DNA of 17,812 bases from Acholeplasmataceae bacterium. GTDB lineage: Bacteria; Bacillota_I; Bacilli_A; ML615J-28; CAG-698. Where the stretch lies: positions 1 to 17,812 of the forward strand of contig DUUA01000117.1 in assembly GCA_012841765.1 (NCBI GenBank), in the 5' to 3' direction. A program made the translations under genes and the position numbers. Each line of letters begins with the position of its first letter. Position 1 is the first letter of the stretch. Positions 7,308 through 14,780 of this stretch are shown here, piece by piece. The notes beneath the pieces were generated by a model. It made no database searches and was not told the DNA's origin. It saw only the letters and a list, made by a program, of their open reading frames with translations.

Positions 7308-9569
7308 TTATAAATCAGCTAAAATCCAAAGATATTTTGCGGTTGTATGTCCCCAAATTTCTTTAAATACGGCATTATTAATAGTAGGCCAATAAGGTGC
7401 ATCTAAGTTTCCTAATGTTTTAAAACCAACGGGAAGACTCCCAACAATTTGGTCTGAGAAAGCTACGTATAGCGGATGATAATTATATCCTTCTCCAAAC
7501 ATTGTTGATGAAGCAAAAGGATTTTTACCTAGAATCCACTCTATTTGGTCAATGGCAATCTGTCTCAATTTTTTATCATTTAAAACATTAGCTATTAAAC
7601 TAACAGCTTTTGCCTTACTCAAAAGTGTTGCATGATAACCTCTTCTTTGAATTGCAATAGGCATTTTTCTAAGAAAAACTTTTTCATCAAGTTGAATTCC
7701 AGTTTTAATTTGGTTTTGCAAGTCAGTTAGTGCTTTCTCATCACTAAAACCAACATTTTTATAAGTTACTCTTTCTAAATTTATTTTATCTAAATGATAA
7801 ATATTTCCTGGAAGGAAACCATAAGGCTCTGTGTATTTAATGGTGCTTTCTATATATTCTTTATAAAGAGAGAGCCCATTAATCCAACAATTTTTATTCT
7901 CATGTTTTTCTACAACTTGAATTAATCTCGCTAATCCATGAATTGGCGATTGCTCATGGCCTCTATGCTCATAACTCATTATAAACTTATGATCAACATC
8001 TTCATAGAAGAAACCTCTAATAGGGATTTTCCAGTCAGGATAACTACTTTGCTGACAAGCTAAAACTATTTTAGCATATTTGTTTCCTTCATCAAGATAA
8101 TATTCATCTTTAGTTACTTCATACAGTTCTGCAGCTGCTAACGCACCGTGTCCTGAAACTTGGGCATCATTATTGCTACCCCATCTTTTAGTGTATAAAC
8201 CTTCAAAATAACCTTTTTTTGCAAATTCAAAATCTTCAACAGCGGCCCTTAAACACCAATTTGCAAAAATAGGATCTTCATTCATAAAGATCTTTGCTGC
8301 TTTTGCTTCAGCTGCAGCTGCACAGAAATTCTCAAAAGGTCCATTTTCGGAATTTTGATAATTAACAGTTTTATTATCTGGATGTAATATATTATCTCTC
8401 CATATTGAATATGTAACTTGTGTAACTCTAAATCCATCTTTAAATCTTGTTTTTAATAACCAATTTAATCCAACTCTCGCCTCTTCTTTAAGTCTTTCTT
8501 GTATTTGTCCTGCGTGTTTTTCAGATAAATCTAATAAAGAATGAGTAATTTCAGCTGTAGGTATTTCAAATTGTGAAACATCACCAGCATCATGCCACCC
8601 TCCAAAATTAGAAACACTACTGCCATTTAAATGAAAAGTTCTACAATTCAAATGGCATGGGGAATGAACGCCAACAACTTCTTCTCCACATCTTAAACTT
8701 TTTAAAAAATTTATGCTTTTTAAAGTGCTACTTAAAAAGGGAGTTTCACTTATTTCAAATGTTTCACTTGTTTTTTGTCCATATATAATTTTGTAAATAC
8801 CTTCAGTTTTAAAGTGTGAAAAATTTAAAATATAATATTTTCCTAAATTATTTTCTAAAATTTCCGTTTTATTAGAAAAAACTTCCCTATCATTATTATC
8901 AATTAATTTAAAAATTGGTTCGTAAAATCCAGTAATTGCAATTTTGTCTTGATTAAAGTAATAACCACTATGACAAAAAGCAATTCTTTCATTTAAATCC
9001 CACCCTAAATCATAATCTTCATCCACCTTTTCAGCAACAATTTTATCAAAATAAACTTCATATTCTGGCAAAGCCTCTGGAGGACATCCCATTAAAAAAG
9101 GAGAAATAGAAATAAAATCTACTATTTTTCTGTTATACTTTCCAATTTCAAAACTAACATGATTCCACTTATTAGGAATTAAACTAGGAGCATGAAGTTG
9201 GTAAGAATCACTGCTCTTAAAATTTATATGATAATAAAAATTAAAATAGCCAGTAGCTTTTGGATAAATCCATAAAGATATTCTATTATAATCTTCTAAG
9301 TCCATTCCTTTTAAATCCAATTTAATTCCAAACGTTGGTCTAGGTTGAATATTTTCTACATCTGTATTAGCTTTTATTACAACGTTTTTATCATAGCTCA
9401 ATAAATGTTTTTTACTAAATTCTAATTTCGCCATTCCTGTTGCTTCTATATTAGAAAAATCATTTCCCTTAAATAATATTTTTTCTTCATAAACTTTTTT
9501 ATTATTCCATCTATATTCAGCACCATTAGAATAATTTTCAGAAATAGGAAATTTAAACATATTTTTCAT
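7308..9569 (-). CDS. Glycoside hydrolase family 9 protein, no signal peptide
   Basis: GH9 enzymes are inverting glycosidases acting mainly on beta-1,4-glucans; some act on glucosamine oligosaccharides. About 190 N-terminal residues look like a beta-sandwich carbohydrate-binding-type domain (FGIKLDLKGM, SLWIYPKATGYF, YEVYFDKIV). A cellulase-type Ig-like domain follows (AITGFYEPIFKL to TSETFEIS, about 210-280), then the (alpha/alpha)6 catalytic domain. GGWHDAGD supplies Asp327 and Asp330, the pair expected for the catalytic base. Near the C-terminus KEIWGHTTAKYLWIL supplies Glu737, the likely acid. WILGKNPFASS is also GH9-like. AAGGTGA (9581-9575) lies 5 bases before ATG 9569; a GTG at 9578 falls within that RBS and is rejected as start. 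The N-terminus MKNMFKFPISENYSN lacks a secretion signal, so a cytoplasmic role on imported oligosaccharides is inferred. The substrate cannot be read from sequence. Confidence 0.87.
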   Translation of the reverse strand: MKNMFKFPISENYSNGAEYRWNNKKVYEEKILFKGNDFSNIEATGMAKLEFSKKHLLSYDKNVVIKANTDVENIQPRPTFGIKLDLKGMDLEDYNRISLWIYPKATGYFNFYYHINFKSSDSYQLHAPSLIPNKWNHVSFEIGKYNRKIVDFISISPFLMGCPPEALPEYEVYFDKIVAEKVDEDYDLGWDLNERIAFCHSGYYFNQDKIAITGFYEPIFKLIDNNDREVFSNKTEILENNLGKYYILNFSHFKTEGIYKIIYGQKTSETFEISETPFLSSTLKSINFLKSLRCGEEVVGVHSPCHLNCRTFHLNGSSVSNFGGWHDAGDVSQFEIPTAEITHSLLDLSEKHAGQIQERLKEEARVGLNWLLKTRFKDGFRVTQVTYSIWRDNILHPDNKTVNYQNSENGPFENFCAAAAEAKAAKIFMNEDPIFANWCLRAAVEDFEFAKKGYFEGLYTKRWGSNNDAQVSGHGALAAAELYEVTKDEYYLDEGNKYAKIVLACQQSSYPDWKIPIRGFFYEDVDHKFIMSYEHRGHEQSPIHGLARLIQVVEKHENKNCWINGLSLYKEYIESTIKYTEPYGFLPGNIYHLDKINLERVTYKNVGFSDEKALTDLQNQIKTGIQLDEKVFLRKMPIAIQRRGYHATLLSKAKAVSLIANVLNDKKLRQIAIDQIEWILGKNPFASSTMFGEGYNYHPLYVAFSDQIVGSLPVGFKTLGNLDAPYWPTINNAVFKEIWGHTTAKYLWILADL

Positions 9570-9574
9570 TGTTA

Positions 9575-9581
9575 TCACCTT
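9575..9581 (-). promoter_or_regulatory. Ribosome binding site that sets the GH9 start
   Basis: AAGGTGA on the minus strand ends 5 bases before ATG 9569-9567. The alternative GTG start at 9578-9576 is part of this site. Confidence 0.75.
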
Positions 9582-9595
9582 AGCTTTCGTATTTA

Positions 9596-9624
9596 ATTAT
9601 ACCAAATAAACCAGATTATTGAAA
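9596..9624 (-). promoter_or_regulatory. Promoter of the GH9 gene
   Basis: TGG-TATAAT (TATAAT at 9601-9596), an extended -10, with a weak -35 TTTCAA (9624-9619) at 17-base spacing. I found no convincing cre-like catabolite operator near it. Confidence 0.7.
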
Positions 9625-9672
9625 TGAAATTTCTAAATAAAATCATCTTGTTGAAAATAATAATTTATAAAT

Positions 9673-9704
9673 AAAAATCCTTATTATAAGAAAATAATAA
9701 GGAT
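9673..9704 (-). terminator. Intrinsic terminator after the alcohol dehydrogenase gene
   Basis: Ten-base arms ATCCTTATTA (9677-9686) and TAATAAGGAT (9695-9704) enclose an 8-base loop. Five T residues follow on the minus strand. It ends the gpx-adh unit. Confidence 0.85.
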
Positions 9705-9710
9705 CTATAT

Positions 9711-10874
9711 TTAAATTGATAATTTAAGAATGTTTTTCACATCTTCAGTTCCTAATTTCACAAAATTACCTATTTTTCCGTTCTCTGTTGCTTTTAAAGC
9801 CATTTCATTAAATCTTTCATTAGAAATATTAACTTCCTTTAATGTAATCGGCATATTTATTTCTTGAAAAAATTCTTCTAGTTTTTTTATTCCTTTAAGA
9901 GCAGTTTCACTAAGATTATTTTTATTTATTTTAATATCAAAAATTTTATTAGCAAAACGAGCAAATCTTTTTAAATCATGTTTATAAACATATTTCATCC
10001 ATGCTGGAAAAATGATTGCAAGACCAGCACCGTGAGTAATATCATAAATACCACTTAATTCATGTTCTATCCCATGGCTAGCCCAGTCTTCGATTCTTCC
10101 TGTTCCTAACAAGCCATTATGGGCTATTGTTCCTGCCCACATTAATTCAGCTCTTGCGGAATAGTTATTATTATCCTTCAAGCAAATTTTAACTTTATCG
10201 ATTATAACTCTAATGGTTGCTTCACATAATTGGTCTGTAAATTCAACATCTTTTTCATTAGTAAAATAACGTTCCATCACATGAGCAATCATATCAGTTG
10301 CACCACTTGCAGTTTGATAATTAGGCAAAGTAAAAGTTAATTCGGGATTCATAATTGCAAATTTTGGTCTTTCTAAAACACTTGCAGCAGATCTTTTATA
10401 CCATCCTTTTTCATTTGTTATTACACAACTATGACTTGTTTCACTACCTGCAGCAGGTAAAGTTAATATTACACCAATTGGTAGAGCATCTTTAATTTTC
10501 ACATTATTATCAAAAAAGTCCCAAACATCTTTATCATATTTTGCACCTATACTAATAGCTTTAGCAGAATCTATTACACTACCTCCACCAACTGCAAGTA
10601 TGAAGTCTATTTGATTTTCTTTAACCAATTTAATTCCTTCTCTTACAAGAGATAATCTTGGATTAGGTAATACTCCACCAAGTTCTAAATATTCAACATT
10701 TTCTTCTTTTAAACTACTAATTACTTGATCATATAATCCACTTCTTTTTATACTACCACCACCATAATGTAATAAAACTTTTTTACCATATTTCTTTGTT
10801 TCAATGCCAATTTGTTTTTCAGTATCTTTTCCAAAAATTATAATTGTACTATTATCATAAATAAAGTTTCTCAT
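9711..10874 (-). CDS. Iron-containing alcohol dehydrogenase (butanol-dehydrogenase-like)
   Basis: This cytoplasmic group III alcohol dehydrogenase should interconvert an aldehyde and an alcohol with NAD(P)H. The dinucleotide-binding half has GGGSVIDSAKAISIG at 96-110 and LPAAGSETSHSCVI near 139-152. The metal site is complete: Asp194 and His198 (TDMIAHVMERYF), His267 (ASHGIEHELSG) and His281 (THGAGLAIIFP). Length (387) and motifs are closest to BdhA/YugJ/YqhD-type enzymes, which are commonly NADH- or NADPH-dependent butanol or broad-range aldehyde reductases; the substrate is not decided by sequence. It has its own RBS (AGGAGTG) 37 bases after the peroxidase gene. No terminator lies between the two, so they are probably co-transcribed, pairing peroxide and aldehyde detoxification or fermentative NADH reoxidation (inference). 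Confidence 0.92.
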   Translation of the reverse strand: MRNFIYDNSTIIIFGKDTEKQIGIETKKYGKKVLLHYGGGSIKRSGLYDQVISSLKEENVEYLELGGVLPNPRLSLVREGIKLVKENQIDFILAVGGGSVIDSAKAISIGAKYDKDVWDFFDNNVKIKDALPIGVILTLPAAGSETSHSCVITNEKGWYKRSAASVLERPKFAIMNPELTFTLPNYQTASGATDMIAHVMERYFTNEKDVEFTDQLCEATIRVIIDKVKICLKDNNNYSARAELMWAGTIAHNGLLGTGRIEDWASHGIEHELSGIYDITHGAGLAIIFPAWMKYVYKHDLKRFARFANKIFDIKINKNNLSETALKGIKKLEEFFQEINMPITLKEVNISNERFNEMALKATENGKIGNFVKLGTEDVKNILKLSI

Positions 10875-10911
10875 ATTAACACTCCTAATATATATTTTTC
10901 AATAATCATAT

Positions 10912-11385
10912 TTATAATAGTTTTAAAATGTCTTTTTCAATTTTCGAAGGGGAATAAGTTGGAGCATAACGTTTTATAATATTTCCTTCTCTATCAACAA
11001 GAAATTTTGTAAAATTCCATTTTATCTTAGAAACTAACAAACCCTTCTTTTTCGATTTTAAATATTTATAAATTGGTGCTTCATTTTCACCATTAACATC
11101 TACTTTAGCAAATCTAGGAAAAGTAGTTCCGTAATTTAGAGAACAAAAACTATTGATTTCTTTTATTGTTCCGGGAGCTTGATTCCCAAATTGATTGCAA
11201 GGAAAATCTAATATTTCTAATCCTTTTTCTTGATATTTATCATAAAGTTTTTGTAAACCCTCATATTGAGGAGTAAATCCGCATCCTGTTGCAGTATTAA
11301 CAATTAGTAACACCTTTTTCTCATATTGTTTTAATGTACTTTCTGTATCATCGATTGTCTTAACCTTTATATCATAAATCTTCAT
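10912..11385 (-). CDS. Glutathione-peroxidase family thiol peroxidase (two-Cys type)
   Basis: Bacterial proteins of this family reduce hydrogen peroxide and organic peroxides, usually with thioredoxin rather than glutathione. The catalytic tetrad is visible: Cys35 in NTATGCGFTPQYEGL, Gln69 in FPCNQFGNQAPG, and Trp123-Asn124 in KWNFTKFLV. Cys81 in FCSLNYGTTFP occupies the position of the resolving cysteine of thioredoxin-dependent members such as yeast Gpx3, supporting a two-Cys mechanism. The peroxidatic residue is an ordinary Cys codon, not selenocysteine. Length (157) is typical of BsaA-like proteins, and there is no signal peptide. The RBS is weak (GTAGG, about 9 bases before the ATG). It is the first gene of a probable two-gene unit with the alcohol dehydrogenase. 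Confidence 0.93.
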   Translation of the reverse strand: MKIYDIKVKTIDDTESTLKQYEKKVLLIVNTATGCGFTPQYEGLQKLYDKYQEKGLEILDFPCNQFGNQAPGTIKEINSFCSLNYGTTFPRFAKVDVNGENEAPIYKYLKSKKKGLLVSKIKWNFTKFLVDREGNIIKRYAPTYSPSKIEKDILKLL

Positions 11386-11410
11386 AAATAATACCTACTT
11401 TCTTTAGCTT

Positions 11411-11419
11411 ATTATAACA
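11411..11419 (-). promoter_or_regulatory. Extended -10 promoter of the peroxidase/alcohol dehydrogenase unit
   Basis: TGT-TATAAT (TATAAT at 11416-11411) lies 26 bases before the start codon. I see no acceptable -35 hexamer at 16-18 bases spacing, so the promoter probably depends on the extended -10. The same TGTTATAATAAGC string occurs at the cmk promoter. Confidence 0.65.
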
Positions 11420-11449
11420 AATTTTCACTTCTTTGTATTGTCTAATAAT

Positions 11450-11474
11450 AAAAAAAGACCTTATTCAGGTCTTT
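11450..11474 (-). terminator. Intrinsic terminator after the ECF S-component gene
   Basis: AAAGACC / GGTCTTT arms (11454-11460 and 11468-11474) with a 7-base loop, followed by a run of T residues on the minus strand (11456-11450). Confidence 0.85.
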
Positions 11475-11485
11475 ATAATTTATTA

Positions 11486-12367
11486 TTAATTATTATTAGA
11501 TTTTAGCATTACATTATCAAGTGCTAAATTTATTGGTGAACACACTACTATGGCTATTATAAATTCTAAAATAGAATTTAAAGCAAGCACGGTTACAATT
11601 ATTTCCCCTATTTCAGCAAAAACAAACTCATTAGCTCGATAATACCATCCAGCCTTTGTAACAAAATATAAAATAAACAAAACTATAACACTATGAAATA
11701 TTGTTAATAACCCATAAACAGCAGGATAAATCAACCCATAATTAATAGCGTTTCTCTTATTATGTTTTTTAATATACATTCTAACTAATTGAAAGACTAG
11801 TCCAGCAATTAAACCAAATAGCATTCTTGGTAAGATACTAACAAGCGGATTAGTAAATGGTGCATTTGTTGTAATATAAGTAAAAGCTTGTATAAAAGAC
11901 CCAATGCCAAAAATTGTACCAAAAAATAATCCCCACTTCCATCCAAGTAAAGCAGCACCTATTAAAACAGGAATATGAATTATTGTAATGGCAATTCCGC
12001 CAACAGTAATGTAACCCATATTTGGAACAAATGTCATAGCAATAATAATAGCAAATATTAAAGAGCCAAAAGTTAAATCTCTAATATTTTTTCTTCTTGA
12101 AATAATAGTAGATTTTTTTATTATCTTTTTATCTTGCAATAATTTTATTAAATAGATGATAATTAAAACAATTGCATAAAACATAATAAGTAAGAAAAAC
12201 ACTTCCAAAAGCACTAAAATAATCCTAGAATTCCCTCCTATTAAAAAGGTTGCAGCAGTAATAATAGCAGCTATTAATAAACCAGCTTCTAAAAAAACGC
12301 CATAATAGATTACTTTTGCTAAAGAACTTTTTTCTAATTCCTTATTCTTAAAAACTTTCTTTTTCAT
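11486..12367 (-). CDS. ECF transporter S component with an extra N-terminal membrane segment
   Basis: S components are membrane proteins that bind a vitamin or similar solute and join the EcfA/A'/T energising module. Residues about 95-293 look like a six-helix S component: hydrophobic segments near 98-116, 124-142, 146-165, 177-197, 211-236 and 256-276, with the ITIIHIPVLIGAALLGWKWG stretch (127-146) and NPLVSILPRMLFGLIAGLVF (173-192), typical of the Pfam ECF S-component group that includes pantothenate- and cobalamin-type members. The substrate cannot be assigned. The first 95 residues are unusual, with two more predicted helices (about 18-44 and 49-76) ending in a basic loop; ordinary S components are near 170-200 residues. 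No EcfA or EcfT gene is nearby, which is normal for group II ECF systems. AAGGAG lies 5 bases before the ATG, and an 86-base structured spacer separates it from obg. Confidence 0.82.
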   Translation of the reverse strand: MKKKVFKNKELEKSSLAKVIYYGVFLEAGLLIAAIITAATFLIGGNSRIILVLLEVFFLLIMFYAIVLIIIYLIKLLQDKKIIKKSTIISRRKNIRDLTFGSLIFAIIIAMTFVPNMGYITVGGIAITIIHIPVLIGAALLGWKWGLFFGTIFGIGSFIQAFTYITTNAPFTNPLVSILPRMLFGLIAGLVFQLVRMYIKKHNKRNAINYGLIYPAVYGLLTIFHSVIVLFILYFVTKAGWYYRANEFVFAEIGEIIVTVLALNSILEFIIAIVVCSPINLALDNVMLKSNNN

Positions 12368-12371
12368 TCTT

Positions 12372-12447
12372 CTCCTTTTTAGGCTTATAAATAAGTCCCA
12401 TCCGTAATGATTTTTTATTAGTATGCCCTTTTTATAAAAGTGGCATC
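12372..12447 (-). ncRNA. Candidate structured leader between obg and the ECF S-component gene
   Basis: The minus-strand RNA has a hairpin ATGCC-A-CTTTT / AAAAG-GGCAT (12445-12423) with no U-tract after it, then an unpaired A-rich stretch, CATTACGGATGGG, and a second hairpin GG-A-CTTAT / ATAAG-CC (about 12397-12381) directly before the AAGGAG ribosome binding site. ECF S-component genes are often under riboswitch control, but I could not match this to a known class. Confidence 0.35.
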
Positions 12448-12453
12448 TTTAAT

Positions 12454-13731
12454 TTAATCAAAGAACTCAAATTCAAAATTAAATATTCGAACTGTGTCCC
12501 CGTTTTTTACACCTAAATTTCTAAGTTGATCATCTACTCCTAAATTCCTTATTTTTTGAGCAAACAATTTAACATTATCATCTCTGCTAAAGTCTGTAAT
12601 ATCAAAATATCTTTTTATTACAGGTCCACTTACATCATATACTCCATCCTCGCCTTTAGTAATAGTAAAAGGAGCTTCTGGTTTTTTATAGACATATTCA
12701 ACAACTTCTTCTTTTATATCCTCTGCAAATTCATCTAAAGTAACGTCTTCTAGTAAATCTGCTAATTTATACAAAACTGCATCCAGATTATCTTTATTAT
12801 ACGCACTTATTGGTATAATTGGAATTTTTTTGCATAAATTTTTAAATTTATTTAAATTTTCTGCTGCCTCAGGTAGATCCATTTTATTTGCAACAATAAT
12901 TTGAGGTCTTAATAATAATTTTTTATCATAATTTTCTAATTCTTGATTAATTACTAAAAAATTATTATACGGATCACTATTGTCTAAAGGAGCCATATCT
13001 ATAATATGAGCTATAACTCTTGTTCGTTCAATATGCTTTAAGAAATCTAGTCCTAATCCAGCCCCAAGACTTGCACCTTCAATTAATCCAGGTAAATCAG
13101 CCATTACAAAACTTCTGCCATCTTTAACACCAACAACACCTAAGTTAGGAGCAAGAGTTGTAAATGGATAATTAGCAATTTTAGGTTTTGCTGCAGAAAC
13201 TACAGAAATAAGAGTAGATTTCCCAGCATTTGGAAGACCAACTAGGCCTACATCTGCTAAAACTTTTAACTCAATTTTTAAGTTCTTTTCTTCACCAGGC
13301 AATCCAGATTCGCAAATATAAGGTGCAGGAACTCTAGATGTAGCAAACGAAGAGTTACCTCTTCCTCCTTTGCCGCCTTTACATATTGTAACTTCTTGAC
13401 CATGTTTTGTAATGTCAGCAATTACAGTTTTTAAAACTTCATCATAAATAACTGTTCCAAGCGGAACTTTAATATAGATATTATCTGAATCTTTACCAAA
13501 ACAATTCTTTGCTTTTCCATTTTCTCCATCATCAGCTTTAAGTATTCGATTGTAACGTAAATCTAGTAAAGTTGTTAATCCAGATTCGCCAATAAAAATT
13601 ATTGAACCTCCTCTGCCTCCATCTCCACCTGCGGGTCCGCCTTTAGGAACGTATTTTTCTCGACGAAAAGCAACGATACCATTACCGCCATTGCCTGCTT
13701 TTGCAGTTATTTTAACTTCATCAATAAACAT
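12454..13731 (-). CDS. obg: GTPase Obg/CgtA
   Basis: Obg is a ribosome-associated GTPase involved in 50S maturation and stress/growth control. The 425-residue protein has the Gly-rich Obg fold (GNGGNGIVAFRREKYVPKGG and GGDGGRGG in residues 1-160). The GTPase domain has G1 GLPNAGKS at 165-172, the TTLAPNLG switch, DLPGLIEGA at 212-220, NKMD near 282-285 and ISAY. A complete C-terminal OCT domain (about 350-425) is the extra domain seen in Bacillota proteins. It lies 37 bases after rpmA with AAGGAG upstream, but a terminator-like hairpin sits in that gap. Expression would then depend on read-through from the rplU promoter, since no promoter is visible in the gap. Confidence 0.97.
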   Translation of the reverse strand: MFIDEVKITAKAGNGGNGIVAFRREKYVPKGGPAGGDGGRGGSIIFIGESGLTTLLDLRYNRILKADDGENGKAKNCFGKDSDNIYIKVPLGTVIYDEVLKTVIADITKHGQEVTICKGGKGGRGNSSFATSRVPAPYICESGLPGEEKNLKIELKVLADVGLVGLPNAGKSTLISVVSAAKPKIANYPFTTLAPNLGVVGVKDGRSFVMADLPGLIEGASLGAGLGLDFLKHIERTRVIAHIIDMAPLDNSDPYNNFLVINQELENYDKKLLLRPQIIVANKMDLPEAAENLNKFKNLCKKIPIIPISAYNKDNLDAVLYKLADLLEDVTLDEFAEDIKEEVVEYVYKKPEAPFTITKGEDGVYDVSGPVIKRYFDITDFSRDDNVKLFAQKIRNLGVDDQLRNLGVKNGDTVRIFNFEFEFFD

Positions 13732-13747
13732 TTTTGGTTCTCCTTAT

Positions 13748-13770
13748 AAAAAAATGCACCTAAGTGCATT
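13748..13770 (-). terminator. Terminator or attenuator between rpmA and obg
   Basis: AATGCAC / GTGCATT arms (13753-13759 and 13764-13770) with a 4-base loop are followed by seven T residues on the minus strand. The hairpin contains the rpmA stop codon and precedes the obg RBS. Confidence 0.8.
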
Positions 13771-14053
13771 ATTTAATCTCGTAAACAGACACTTGAGTTC
13801 TTTTACGTCCTTTTCGTTCAAATTTTACATAGCCATCCATTAAAGCAAATAATGTATCATCTTTTCCTAAGCCTACATTTTCACCAGGATGAATTTTAGT
13901 TCCTCGTTGACGAAATATAATTGAGCCTGTTGTAGCATATTGTCCATCGGACATTTTAGCCCCTAAGCGTTTAGATTGTGAATCACGGCCATTTCTTGTT
14001 GATCCACCAGCTTTTTTAGAAGCAAAAAATTGTATATTAATTATTCTAAGCAT
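13769..14053 (-). CDS. rpmA: Ribosomal protein L27 (bL27) with cleavable N-terminal extension
   Basis: L27 lies near the peptidyl-transferase centre of the 50S subunit. The 94-residue protein begins [22 protein letters not shown]. In Bacillota and relatives L27 is made with such an extension ending in a Phe-Phe-like site, and the Prp protease removes it to expose the ASKK/AHKK N-terminus. The rest ([45 protein letters not shown]) is standard. It starts 1 base after prp with GGAGG upstream. The adjacent protease gene makes the processing inference strong. Confidence 0.97.
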   Translation of the reverse strand: MLRIINIQFFASKKAGGSTRNGRDSQSKRLGAKMSDGQYATTGSIIFRQRGTKIHPGENVGLGKDDTLFALMDGYVKFERKGRKRTQVSVYEIK

Positions 14054-14054
14054 A

Positions 14055-14375
14055 TTATCCTCCTATTTTAACAATCTTTAAATTATCAGGATATTGAATT
14101 TCAATACCCTCTAAAGTCTCTACTAAATTATCTAATACCAAATCAGTTAATTGATCGCTTTTATTAATAGAGAGCTGCATTTTAACACTATTAGGATGTT
14201 CTTTAAAATCAAAGTTACATCCTGCTTTTTCCAATAACCCTACACTTACATACATAGCTGTAGATACAGCACTACAAACTATGTCTTTACCAATCACATC
14301 ATAACCTGAATGTCCTGATAATTTTAAAGTTTTAACTTTAAAATTCTTATTTAAATCAACATTCACTTTAATCAT
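14055..14375 (-). CDS. prp: Ribosomal-processing cysteine protease Prp
   Basis: Prp (YsxB family) cleaves the N-terminal extension of ribosomal protein L27. The 106-residue protein has [20 protein letters not shown] at 20-39, giving His22 and Cys34, the same positions as the catalytic dyad described for the Staphylococcus aureus enzyme. Its place between rplU and rpmA is the conserved one, with a 2-base gap to rplU and a 1-base gap to rpmA, so enzyme and substrate are made together. Older annotations call the family a hypothetical protein. Confidence 0.95.
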   Translation of the reverse strand: MIKVNVDLNKNFKVKTLKLSGHSGYDVIGKDIVCSAVSTAMYVSVGLLEKAGCNFDFKEHPNSVKMQLSINKSDQLTDLVLDNLVETLEGIEIQYPDNLKIVKIGG

Positions 14376-14377
14376 AA

Positions 14378-14677
14378 TTACCCTTCTAAAGCAGTAATTT
14401 GTACTTTAGTGTAAGATTGACGATGTCCTTGTTTTTTATGATAGTTTTTCTTAGATTTATATTTATAAACAATAATTTTTTTGCCTCTACCATGTTTTTC
14501 AACATTAGCTTTAACAACAGCACCCTTTACATAAGGACTACCAATTTTACCGTTTATCATTAAAACCTGATCAAAAATTATTTCTTCACCTTCATTAACT
14601 TCAAGTTTTTCAATATAAAGAACATCATTTTCGGAAACATAATATTGCTTTCCACCAGTTTCAATAATTGCATACAT
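14378..14677 (-). CDS. rplU: Ribosomal protein L21 (bL21)
   Basis: L21 binds 23S rRNA in the 50S subunit. The 99-residue protein has the full family pattern: [19 protein letters not shown], the central [40 protein letters not shown], and C-terminal [17 protein letters not shown] lies 8 bases before the ATG. It is the first gene after a near-perfect promoter and a structured leader, which suggests feedback control of the L21-Prp-L27 group. Confidence 0.98.
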   Translation of the reverse strand: MYAIIETGGKQYYVSENDVLYIEKLEVNEGEEIIFDQVLMINGKIGSPYVKGAVVKANVEKHGRGKKIIVYKYKSKKNYHKKQGHRQSYTKVQITALEG

Positions 14678-14774
14678 AGCACATACCTCCTTTTTTTATT
14701 AAGACACGCCATGAAGGGGGATTAAATCGCTTGTACCCTTTTTTGTGCGGTTGCGCTTAAAGTCTTACACAACT
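14678..14774 (-). ncRNA. L21 leader (cis-regulatory 5' UTR of rplU)
   Basis: About 97 bases lie between the predicted transcript start and rplU. TAAGAC (14767-14762) pairs with GTCTTA (14705-14700) to close the element. Inside it AAGGG (14740-14736) pairs with CCCTT (14718-14714), and GCGCAACCGC can form a small hairpin. Position and layout fit the L21 leader found before rplU in Bacillota, thought to mediate autogenous control. I could not score it against the covariance model. Confidence 0.7.
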
Positions 14775-14780
14775 TGGTAT

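Noticed and set aside
7159..7395. Plus-strand frame spanning the mutS promoter and GH9 end
   Set aside because: Antisense to coding ends, terminator and promoter; no RBS and no family resemblance.
12423..12445. Hairpin after obg as an ordinary terminator
   Set aside because: No U-tract follows on the minus strand; kept instead as part of a candidate structured leader.
12425..12470. TTGATT-17-TTTATA as a promoter for the ECF S-component gene
   Set aside because: The -10 matches consensus at only about half its bases and overlaps the hairpin; not convincing beside the clear promoters elsewhere.
12556..12738. Plus-strand frame inside obg
   Set aside because: Antisense shadow of the conserved Obg C-terminal domain; no initiation signal.
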